From assembly GCA_036852015.1 (NCBI GenBank), contig JAANDG010000117.1:1-64000 (forward strand): a stretch of DNA of 64,000 nt. Direction: 5' to 3'. The DNA is from Pelodera strongyloides. Its lineage: Eukaryota; Nematoda; Chromadorea; Rhabditida; Rhabditidae. Of this stretch, positions 12,301-23,800 are shown piece after piece. The notes under the pieces are model-generated. The model saw only the letters and a list, made by a program, of their open reading frames with translations. It had not been told where the DNA came from and did no database searches. The position numbers and the translations under genes were made by a program. Positions within the stretch are counted from its first letter, which is position 1; the number at the start of each line of letters is the position of its first letter.

Positions 12301-14770
12301 ATATGAAACATGAAACGTGGGATTGGGTGCTTGGCCTGCCAGGAAACGCGGGATTTATTTTTGTTTCGCGGGAAACGTGCAGTAGAAGAACAGAGAGCAT
12401 CGACTGTTTAACTACAAATACACTACCGGTTTTCAGAAAAATTTTTAGGCCTCGGAACTCAACAATAACTTCCTGATCGATTTGTGGGAATTACTGGATC
12501 GTCATACGTAAGTTTTTTGTCGGGCTTATGAATTTTCGGTGGAATGTTACCGATCTTATTGATAGTTGTTTAATAATTGGGCGTTGTATGACAGCCTGCT
12601 CATTTCTTTCGCATTAACACCAAACTAAGTATCGTGCCTTTGTTGGGAAAGAAAACCCCGAATATGTGTATACCAGTCGGCTCACGCGGCCTGAGGCGAC
12701 TTACATGGAAATATGATTGGTTTAGCATGGGCATACTTATATACAAAGTTTCAAACGTATCATAAGAAATTCACATAATAGGAAACAATTGCATATGCAT
12801 ATATATTGAACTTTTTATACCCGAACACAAAATTTGCATTTCGTAACGCACATCGGTATGCAAATTAGGCTACAGTTACTCTTTTATATAATAAGATTTT
12901 CCGTTTCAGAAGTTCGACTTGATATACTCCGAACGCCGATGTCACTTGTTTTTGATTCCGCGCTCACCCCCAGGTACTAATTTTTTTTTATTACTTTTCC
13001 TTCATTTAGCGTGCAGTCGTGTCCTTAATTGGCGTGAAAAAATGTGGTATTTCCCCATCGTTAATTTTCCAAATATAAGCATTATCCTTTGCTTAATGAT
13101 TATATACACCAGATATTTTGAATTATGCTGTCGTCCTTTGCCGCCTTAGACATCGCTCTGTAATTGTTATTTACTTTGCTCATTTGTAGATCAGCCGTTT
13201 TCTTCCGCTCTTCGGCACATTACGAAACGAACGATGGATGTTCGTCAGCTGACCGTACGCAAGATTGAATTGGTGGGAATCCGGAGCCAGTGAACCAATA
13301 TGATATGGGTAAGAATATATGTTTATGGACTATTAAAGAGAAGTGCACAATTCCTATAACTTATACACTGTACCGTATAACAACATTGTGAACGTTGATA
13401 AGTAATGCATCATCTTGGTTTTTTTAGTATGTATTTCGAAACTCTTGCGCTTTGCGCACAATGTGATATTGTGCAATATCAATTCCTTGAATTTTGTAGT
13501 AACACCTAATAATAATTTGCATGCGTTTTTAAGTTCCAGGATTTTATTCAACTGTAAGTTTTATTTTCAGCTGTGCGGAGGCGGAGACCACGCGTGACGC
13601 GGATTTGCTGACATTCAGAACCCTAAGAGGGAACCCGCGCAGTACCTAATACACATTTTCGTGGCTTATTGTTAGCCACAACTACCTTACTTTTGTGTTA
13701 TAGGGATAGCTCTCTTCCGGATGAATATCTTACTGACATTGTTTCTCGCTCTTGTATGCCTTTTAAAGGGTGCTGGAATAAACATATTGATGTATTATTG
13801 TTGTATTGGTGTGATTTGCGTTGTTTTATTGTTGTAGTGCCTTATTTATTGCTATGCTTGTATGTAAGAAGGAGGGGGGGGGGGGGGTCCCTGTGCCTGT
13901 GCAAATATTCATTTTCCGCACGTTTACGGCACTGTGCATAAATGGCTGCCGCACGCGTGACCGGGACTGTCCTGGTCACGCATGCAGTCCGTCGGACTGC
14001 ACGCCAGCGGGTTGGTTGGATGCCGCACGCGTGCTTCATAAATGACTGCACGCCATCGAAGCGTGACCTGAGCAGACAAAAATGCCCCTCCCCCCTCGCA
14101 TTGCAGCTACAAACAGGGACAGTCTCACACAGTATTCAGAATCTAGTTGTCCGGCTTCAAAAAGTACGTGTCATGCCGCTTTAATAATAAAATACCCACC
14201 GTTTATACTCGACAATCTCTTTGACAGTCTGACACGACAGAATGTGCCAAAACAGTCGAATCCCCTTCTCCTTAGTGCCAACCGAAGCGTCGATGTGAAG
14301 GGCTTTCTGAGGTTGAGATATGATAAAATCCGACGATGTAGCACATTGGGATCCACCCACGTAATCAGTCACACATCGTGAGTTTCTATGTTTTAATTAT
14401 GTGTGTTTACACTTACACTTTTAAGTGTACACTTAAAGGGAATGTCAAGGGGGATTCTGCGCAGAAGCCATCTCCTTTAAGCAGATGAAGTGAATCTCGA
14501 AAGGCGCACAAAGAAGTATACCCATCGATTGAAAAAAAATTAAAATTTTGTCATAAATGTGAACAAAATCACATTTGGATCAATCAATAGGGCAGCTCCG
14601 CATACAGTGGACCGCGCCGCAGTTGGAGTGCGTCGCGTCCTCTGTTCAAACACGCCGTGGCTTCAGTGAATACATTGGTCTGAAGCCAAAATCCGAAATA
14701 CTATGGTGAAGACATTTTCTGGAGGGGTTTGAAATTGTTTTTCTTTTTATCCAAAAGATTTTGTTATTTT

Positions 14771-14804
<34 letters not shown>

Positions 14805-17800
14805 CGATTATTGAGCCCAACATGCAAAACCGGCTTGACATTCCCTTTAAACTTTTACACGCATCTAAAAAAACATGATTATAATAAAAAAAGTACCTTG
14901 CAAAATGTGCAGAACGACCTGGTGCAGAATTCGCTAACAATGTTCGTCGCCACTTCGGAAAGTGGTGGAGGTGGCGGCCTGGAACAAACAACTAGTGTCA
15001 TAAAGTGTCATATAGTGTCAAACAAAAAGTACTAGAAACGCGATTTACATTCTTGAGGTAGTGGACATTGGTCATTAGCTTGCAAACCAAAAAGTACCCT
15101 AAGGGCGCGTTCGGGTTGCTCTTTCCGAAAGAGAAAGAGACAAAAACCCCGTTCGGGTTGGACCTTTCCGAAAGGATTGAATGCTTTGTGAAAGTGAAAA
15201 GTACAGTACACACTTTCCGTGAACACGCAGGGTTTTTCGTTTTAAGATTTGAATCGATTTAATTGTGCACTGTGCATTTCCTTCCGGTCTTTTGCACGTA
15301 CTGCCATGTGCCTGCGGGCGGATCGGCGGTCGGGAAAAAATACAATGCCGAAATTGTGCACAAGTGCGCAGACCGTGCACATTCAAATAAAAAATAAAAC
15401 CCCTGATTGTTCACGGAAAGTGTGTACTGTACTTTTCACTTTCGCAAAGCATTAAATCCTTTCGGAAAGGTCCAACCCGAACGGGGTTTTTGCCTCTTTC
15501 TCTTTCAGAAAGAGCAACCCGAACGCGCCCTAATATGCTGGTGCGGTAAGGACACCATCATGCTAACAAGGGACAGTGTGCATCAATATGTTAAATACGA
15601 AGCTTAAACTGATAAACGTATAAACGCAAACATAAGTAATATACTATCAAGGGTAAAACAGAATTACCAGAACCGTTTTAAACCAAGTTTTGATAACTGC
15701 CGTTAGTCGTGTCACTAACAAAACACAACAATCAACTAGAATGCAATTGAACAGTTCTCAATGCAAGGCTTACAGCAACATTTGGAGACATAAAAGACCG
15801 TAACACACAAGGAATCAGTAAGGTAACCCACCCGTCCCACGTATACTTCTGTATAATCCGCTGCATCGACTCTTTTCGCCTTTCTCCAAGGGTAGACGTC
15901 GACGGTGTGGTGGATGTGTTCGCAAGGGCTAGAATTACAAGCAGAGTTGAATATAAGAATAACTTAGCTCGACATACGAGCTGCGAGAGGCCGTATTCAC
16001 CACTCCGATTCCCTCGGGGACTTATTCCCTGGGAAAAGGAAATAGTATTGTAATACAGTGCGTTCCGTAAGTAAAGGAACACCCAAAAATTTTCGTTTTC
16101 GGCTCAAAAATCTCAGAAATTCTTCGAATAAGCTGCACCGTTGGATTCAGCGTGAAAAATGGACTCTTTTTTGTAAAATTTAGAAAAAAATATTCAGAAT
16201 GGCGTCAGAAGCAACCGTCAACCGAAATACGGGTTTTAGCAACAGTTACATAAGTAAAGGACCACCCATAAAAATTAACATTTATTTAAAATTTAAAAGT
16301 GGTAAAGAGTTTTGTTTCATAAATTAATTATCGATAGGTCCTTCTTAACCTGCATCGAGGTCAAATTCTCAGTGGCGCTTCGAGCGCGCGCAACTCAAGG
16401 CATGGAGCTTCTGGAAGACGGTCGGAAAAGTGCGATTTTGTGCGCCGATTTTCCACAAATGCCCCAAAATGGTTTTCGATTGGATTCGCATCTGAAAAAC
16501 ATGCCGAAACACTCCACGCATGCTCCAGATTAATTGTCTTCAAAAATTCTGAAGATCTCTGGTGTTCATTGACGCCTTGACGCATTTAAATTCTAATAAC
16601 ACTTTCCGACAGCTGAAAACCCATCGTAAATGTTGTCGAGAACCGTCAGTGTTGACAGTGTTCATCCGTGTGCGTAGAAACTCCTGATGAACTTGACGTT
16701 AGCGCGGATCGGCTCCAAACTTCCAAGTCATCAAGGATGCACTTGCGCTTGCGTCCGTCGAAGAACCGCACACACATGTGATGACCGCATCAGAATTTTT
16801 CTTGGGCACGTTCAATCCCATGCGGCACGCTCAATTCGAAGTTGTATTCATTTGAGGGCATGATTTGGAGCACCAAGATGAGGATTCTTGCATCACTGCA
16901 ATGCCTGGGACGCTGGGAGAACGCTAACGTCACGTTCTTCAGAAGTTTCTACGCACACGGATGAACACTGTCAACACTGACGGTTCTCGACAGCATTTAC
17001 GATGGGTTTTCAGCTGTCGGAAGGTGTTATTAGAATTTAAATGCGTCAATGAACACCAGAGATCTTCAGAATTTTTGAAGACAATTAATCTGGAGCACGT
17101 GTGGAGTGTTTCGGCATGTTTTTCAGATGCGAATCCAGTCGAAAACCATTTTGGGGCATTTGTGGAAAATCGGCGCACAAAATCGCACTTTTCCGACTGT
17201 CTTCCAGAAGCTCCATGCCTTGAGTTGCGCGCGCGTCCTCGAAGCGCCACTGAGAATTTGACCTCGATGCAGGTTAAGAAGGACCTATCGATAATTAATT
17301 TATGAAACAAAACTCTTTACCACTTTTAAATTTTAAATAAATGTTAATTTTTATGGGTGTTCCTTTACTTATGTAACTGTTGCTAAAACCCGTATTTCGG
17401 TTGACGATTGCTTCTGACGCCATTCTGAATATTTTTTTCTAAATTTTACAAAACAGGGTCCATTTTTCACGCTGAATCCAACGGTGCAGCTTATTCGAAG
17501 AATTTCTGAAATTTTTGAGCCGAAAACGAAAATTTTTGGGTGTTCCTTTACTTACGGAACGCACTGTATGAGTTACGCAGAGAAATAGGCCGAGAACCCC
17601 TATGGAGAAATGAACATTGAATATGACCTTGAGAACGACGATATTGACCTCTCATCAAAATCAGGGCAGACACGCTATCTTTAAAGGATCGCAGTGCAAC
17701 TCAGGGAGTGAACAAGTAGAAAAGTAGTTTTATTAATTAGCTACCGCGGGATTATGAAACGTGTAGTGATATGCCTACAGGCCATTGCACTATGTAAAAA

Positions 17801-20800
17801 TATAATATGCAGATATTTGCCGAAATAGTTTGCATACTCCCTATCTGGGAGCATCTTATGTATACACGTTTCATAATCCCGCGGTAGCTAATTAAAACTA
17901 CTTGTCTACTTGTTCACTCCCTGAGTTGCAATTCAAAGTATTCGGTTTTGGTGAAGTATTTGTCTCTATTCTTTACTAAATTGAAGTAAACTCGAAGCAA
18001 AATAATGATTTTGAAGTGACTGCGATCCTTTAACGTAGCCATGCAAACAATACAAAAGGTAAATAATCAATTATCAATATGGGCATCATCAGTACAAGAC
18101 CGCAATCGAACTCAATAATGAAGGAGGAGAAAAGAGAGGCGTGAGTAGATTTTAATTTTTACATAAAAGAGCATATCACCACATGAACAGGGGTAAAACG
18201 TATAAGTGAGGGGCTACACTTGTTACAAAAATAAAACTTAAATAAACCCCAAAGAAAGAAACTCACGGGTTTCCATGCCAGCTCCCAGTTTCTCTTTCTT
18301 GGGATGCAGAGTAAATTCGCGTTTGATGGTCGCTTTTGCCCTAAAATATGTCTTGTAGATAAATATACCACACTTTGAATGGACTTACACGTAAGGAGCT
18401 AAGGGTGGTAAGCAAACTGTCCCTCTAACCCCCAATATTTGCAAAACTTGAAATGCCTGACTGTTAGGAAGTGAGCTAAAACGTATATTTTAGGTCATAC
18501 TTCCTAGACATTTCGATAGTCATTTAGCATATCACTATTGTCTGTGTTACCTCAATAACGTAACTATTAGCATAGGAGACTAGCTATATAAGACGATGAT
18601 ATTGCTGATAAGATGTCACAGCCCCCCGCTGAATAAAGACTTCATCTACACTGGTGTGCCGCTACAACAAATTGGCGTTCAGGACCCGGACTTTCGAAAC
18701 TCCTGGATCGACTACTGACTTTTCAAAAATATCCTTGAGCTAGCAATTTATTGCGCTCGGATTTTGCGCATTTTCGAAAGTCGGCAGTTCGGTTTTTGGA
18801 GGGTTTCGAAAACAAGAAGATGGCGAAACAGGAGGACACCGCGGCCATGATGGCAAAGATGTTGGAGATGTTTCTGGAGACCACGAAGAAGATGGAGGAG
18901 CGTGCAGAAAGGCGAGAGCAATTGTTGCTCGAGAGACTCACTGGATCAGGAGGGATCGCTTCGGTGCCGGTTCAGGATACTGCGACGGTGGCGGCTGCCC
19001 TGGCGAGCCGTATCGTGGTATTCGAGTATGATGAGGAGACCGGATGTACTTTCGACAAGTGGATCACACGTTTCGAGGACGTTGTGAAGTTGGAAGGATC
19101 TTCACTGGAGGAAGCGGATCGTACAAGCCTGCTCGTCAGCAAGCTTGATTCCAGGAGCTACGCCATGTATGTTGATCATATTTTGCCGAAGAAGTCAGTG
19201 GATGCGTCTTATGTGGAGACAACGACTGTGCTTGAGGAGCTGTTCGGCGAGAAGTGCTCTCTGTTCCGGCGAAGATTCAACGCGTTCCGGGTGGTCAAGG
19301 ACAGGCTATAATTTCGATGCGTAATTTCGGAGATGGTCGCTTAGTTGAGAGTCGAACCGTAAATTACCACTGATACGTTTCACCCAAATCTATATATTTG
19401 CATTTGCCTCCGGAGATGGTCAAAGCCAATCCGGAGATGGTTGATGCGTAATTTTACGCATAGATTTATAGCCTGAAGGAGGAAACAGAAGATTTCAAGA
19501 CGTATGCGGCTGGTGTAAACCAGTTACACGAGAGAGGGCGTGTGAAGGAGATGTCCGAGGACGACTGCAAGTGCATGCTATTTGTTGCAGGGATGCAAGA
19601 AGGTAAGTGGAAGGACTTACGAAAGCGTCTGATTCGTCGACTAGAGGTTGGTGCAGGTGAAGGTACGAAGCTGAGGGACCTCGTCACCGAATGTGAATTG
19701 TCGATGAGCTTGGTGAAGGACGCTGTGGTGCATGTACAAGATGAAAATGCTTTCGTCGCTCGTGTGGATAATAAGAAGTGGACCCCGAGGAGGTTCTCGC
19801 CTGTTCGTTGCTCGCCTAGCAAGGATCACGACAGGAACAAGGACTACTCAAGACAGAAAGGAGCTTGCTTTCTATGTGGAGAAGCAGGTCACTATGCGAA
19901 CAGTTGTCCGGCAGTACGGAATGTGAAGGCTGTTTCGACGTTGAAGAAGGGCCGGAAGGATGTCACTGCGTGTATCGGGAAGGACGAATTGGATGTCGTG
20001 ATGCAGTTGGACACCGGCGCGGACGTATCGATAGTGGATCGAAAGACGTGGAGGCGATTGGGTTCTCCGTCTCTTGGAATGGCGTCTGAGGAATTACGTG
20101 CCGCTAACGGATCGACGATTGAGGTCGATGGCGTATTCAACACTATGTTCATGGTGAACGGATTTCCTGGAAAGGGTCGATGTTATGTGACGAAGGACAT
20201 ACGACTGATGGGAATGGAGTGGATTGAGCAACTACCGAGCTTTCAAGAAGCATTTGCATCCACTTGTTGTGCTGTGAAGTCTCCAGGATCTGGTAAGGAG
20301 TCTTCGGGAAGACGTCCGAATGTGCGGAAGGCGCATGGTCTACAAGGAAGTAGGACCAAGATGGAGCAGGACTATGGAGTCAAGAGGGATTTCGTCGTGG
20401 ATGATCTGGTATTCGTGAGGGACTACCGCAAACCAACGAAACCGACTTGGACTCCTGGCCGTGTCGTGAGGACACGTGGAAGATCTCTATGCGACGTGGA
20501 GAACATGATGCTGATAGCTGACTGGGTATTAGTTTAGTACATAGCTATAGCTAAGATTTCATCTAATCATCTAGTCATCTAGTCATGTATTCATATAGAC
20601 TGTAGAGTAATGTTTCATAATTGTTCCTCCAATACTGTCTACTTTACTAAAAAGCTCAATAACGGATAATTATTGTTCGACGTTCGACTCACCTCCGATG
20701 CCAATGTCGAAAATTAAAGCAAAGGGAAGAACAAACAAAGAAAAACATATATAAAGTTAATCGAAGCAACTTACATTCTCGCCAGGTTCGAGGCGATAGG

Positions 20801-23800
20801 GAAGGGGATCCACATGGGTGTTTGATGCAACCGGCTGAGCCAATCGATATCTAAAGTGTTTTAGAGGTGAGTCAAGCCAGACATTAAAGCGAAATACCGC
20901 CCGGTTTTTGAAACGCATGCGCATACAACTGTTTCTTATGCAGCATATGCAAATGAGTAAAAATTAGAATAAAAACTAGACCCCACGTTGCATAAATGCA
21001 TAGGAATGCAAGTACTTGAGATACGTTTCAAAAACCGGCCGGTATTTCGCTTTAAAAGAAGTCAGAAAAAAATCCCCCCTCCCCCCTCGCCTTGCAGCTA
21101 CAAACAGGGACAGTCTCACACAGTATTCAGAATCTAGTTGCCCGGCTTCAAAAAGTACGTCAGTACGGGTCATACAACCTACAACTTTAATAATAATATA
21201 ATAATACTCACCGTTTGTACTCGACAACCTCTTTGACAGTCCCCTCCTCAGCGTGACACGACAGAATGTGCCAAAACAGTCGAATCTCCTTCTCCTTAGT
21301 GCCAACCGAAGCGTCGATGTGAAGGGCTTTCTGAGATATGATAAAATCCTACGATGTAGGACATTGGGATCCTAATCAGTCACAAATCGTGAGTTTCTAT
21401 GTTCTAATTGTATGTGTTTACACTTAAATGTGTTTACACTTAAAATTTTAAGTGTACACTTAAACTTACACTTAAACTTTTACAAGCATCTAAAAAAACA
21501 CGATTATAATAAAATTTTATAATAAAATTAACACGATTATAATAATTTTAATAAAAAGTACCTTGCAAAATGTGCAGAACGACCTGGTGCAGAATTCGCT
21601 AACAATGTTCGTCGCCACTTCGGAGAGTGGTGGAGGTGGCGGCCTGAAACAAACAACTAGTGTCATAAAGTGTCATATAGTGTCAAACATAAAGTACTAG
21701 AAACGCGATTTACATTCTTGAGGTAGTGGTCATTAGCTTGCAAACCAAAAGGTACCCTCAGATGTTGGCCGGTAAGGACACCATCATGCTAACAAGGGAC
21801 AGTGTGCATCAATATGATAAATACGAAGCTGAAACTGATAAACGTATAAACGCAAACACAAGTAACATACGATTAAGGGAAAAAACAGAATTACCAGAAC
21901 CGTTTTGAACCAAGTTTTGATAACTGTCGTCAGTCGTGGCTGGCACTAACAAAAGACAATAATCAACTAGAATGCAATTGAGCAGTTCTAACGCACGGCT
22001 TATCAGATTGATTGTAGACTTGACTGATTGTAACATTCAGGGAATCAGTAAGGTAAGGTAACCCACCCGTCCCACGTATACTTCTGTATAATCCGCTGCA
22101 TCGACTCTTTTCGCCTTTCTCCAAGGGTAGACGTCGATGGTGTGGTTGATGTGTTCGCAAGGGCTAGAATTACAAGCAGAGTTAAATATGGATGAATTTA
22201 GGTCGAATTCACCCCTTCGATTCCCTCGGGGACTTATTCCCTGGGAAAAGGAAATAGTATTGTAATATGGGACACGCAGAGAATTAGGCGGGGAATCCAT
22301 GTGCAGAATTGTATATTCAATTTGACCTTGAGAACGACGATACTGACCAAAATCAGGATAGACACGCTACCCTTAACGTAGCCATGCAAACAATACAAAA
22401 GGTAAATAATCAATTACCAATATGGACATCATCAGTACAAGACCGCAATAGAACTCAATAATGAAGGAGCTCACACTACGGAATGGAGAAAAGAGAGGCG
22501 TGAGTAGATTTTAATTGTTACATAACAGAGCATATCACCACATGAACAAGGGTAATATTAGTAATATAAAATGAGGTAAAACGTATAAGTGAGGGGCAAC
22601 ACTTATTACGTAAATAAAACGTAAATAAACCCCAAAGAAAGAAACTCACGGGTTTCCCTGCCAGCTTCCAGTTTCTCTTTCTTGGGATGCGGACTAAATT
22701 CGCGTTTGATGGTCGCTTTTGCCCTAAAATATGTTTTGTAGCTAAATACCACACTTTGAACGGACTTACACGTAAAGAGCTAAGGGTAAAACGGGCCCTC
22801 TAACCTCTAATATTCTACAAAAGACTTATCCGGTTGCGAAATATGAAACGGTACGGTACCTAAACCACAGTTCACCAACACCTTGTCCTTATGGATCGCT
22901 CTACTAATAAGGTATGTAGGTCAAAAGGCATGGCCTACCGACGACTTTTCACGATAGTTTCACCCTTATATGTCCAATCAGACACTAAGGCACTAAGGTA
23001 AGAGACCGTATGATGTTTATGCAGTCGTCTTGCTTCTTGTTGTACAATTGGTGAATTACATTATTATACACAATATATGTCAATAAACTAACAATAACAA
23101 TACCTACAATAACTAACAATGTCAATAAAATAACAAGTATACAAATAACAAACCTCTGAACGCTCTCATCTTCACTTGTTTGTGATGCGTCCGTTACGGT
23201 GGCCGTATCCGCGCAAACAGAAGCGCAGTCAGGGCCAACTTCTGGCAAACCGGCAACCTCATCTGTAGCCACTGCCACTAAACAAACAGTAAGTTAGATC
23301 AATTTAAATAACTAATAAAACACATACACTATGTTCTAGTTAGATATATTCCACCATTCAAATCAGCTCGTATCAGAAAAAAGCTCGTTTCAGTCTTCAG
23401 TCTAGGGTACATCCAACGCTAACAGAAAACTGGTAAAGATTAACCGCAATAAACAAGCAGAACAAAAAAAACATACCGGCAGCTTGCGTCAACTTGTCCC
23501 CAAAAGACATATCGAGATCTTCCTTGAGTGCTGAAAACAAAAACAACTTTAATACTCATAAAATGATCAGTTACTTACAAAAAACAAGGGATGATCCTCT
23601 GCTACTTCGGAGGTCAAGAGAATACTTGGTCGTTTACTTGTTATTTCCTACCAGGAATCCAAATCGTCACTAACAAAAGAAAATTGAAGGCAGAGGTGAT
23701 TTCACAAAAACCTGAACAAGCTCAAACCTCAAGAAAGCTGAGTAAGATAAGCTGTTCGCTGCGTATGTGTTGACGATGACGAAATACCTCAAAGCTCAAC

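Larger units (their letters stand above)
10787..14072. mobile_element. 3.3-kb insertion with inverted ends, carrying exon-like sequence
   Basis: Block 1 has no counterpart of this stretch. Its left end (GGCTGACC, GGCGTGCGGTCATTTA, GCACGCGTGC) and right end (GCACGCGTGC, TAAATGACTGCACGCC, GCGTGACC) are inverted repeats. Inside are a tRNA-like sequence, an inverted-repeat MITE (11370-11591), a minus-strand Helitron-like element (12673-12896) and candidate plus-strand exons (11685-13293). I see no transposase that I can name. Confidence 0.55.
10240..18450. repeat. Segmental duplication, copy 2
   Basis: Introns as well as exons match 20520-22840. The shared parts here are about 10240-10786 and 14073-18450. 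Extra DNA, compared with the partner, is a 3.3-kb insertion (10787-14072), MITEs at 14433, 15101 and 17681, and a Tc1-like element (16056-17566). The partner in turn has one MITE (20884-21055) that is absent here. The duplication is therefore older than all of these insertions. Confidence 0.8.
20520..22840. repeat. Segmental duplication, copy 1
   Basis: Partner of 10240-18450, more compact, carrying block 1 exons and their introns. Outside the block it starts next to the gypsy remnant and fades out near 22840. Confidence 0.8.

Noticed and set aside
16312..17310. Two separate genes of about 75-120 codons
   Set aside because: They are the two arms of one Tc1/mariner foldback element.
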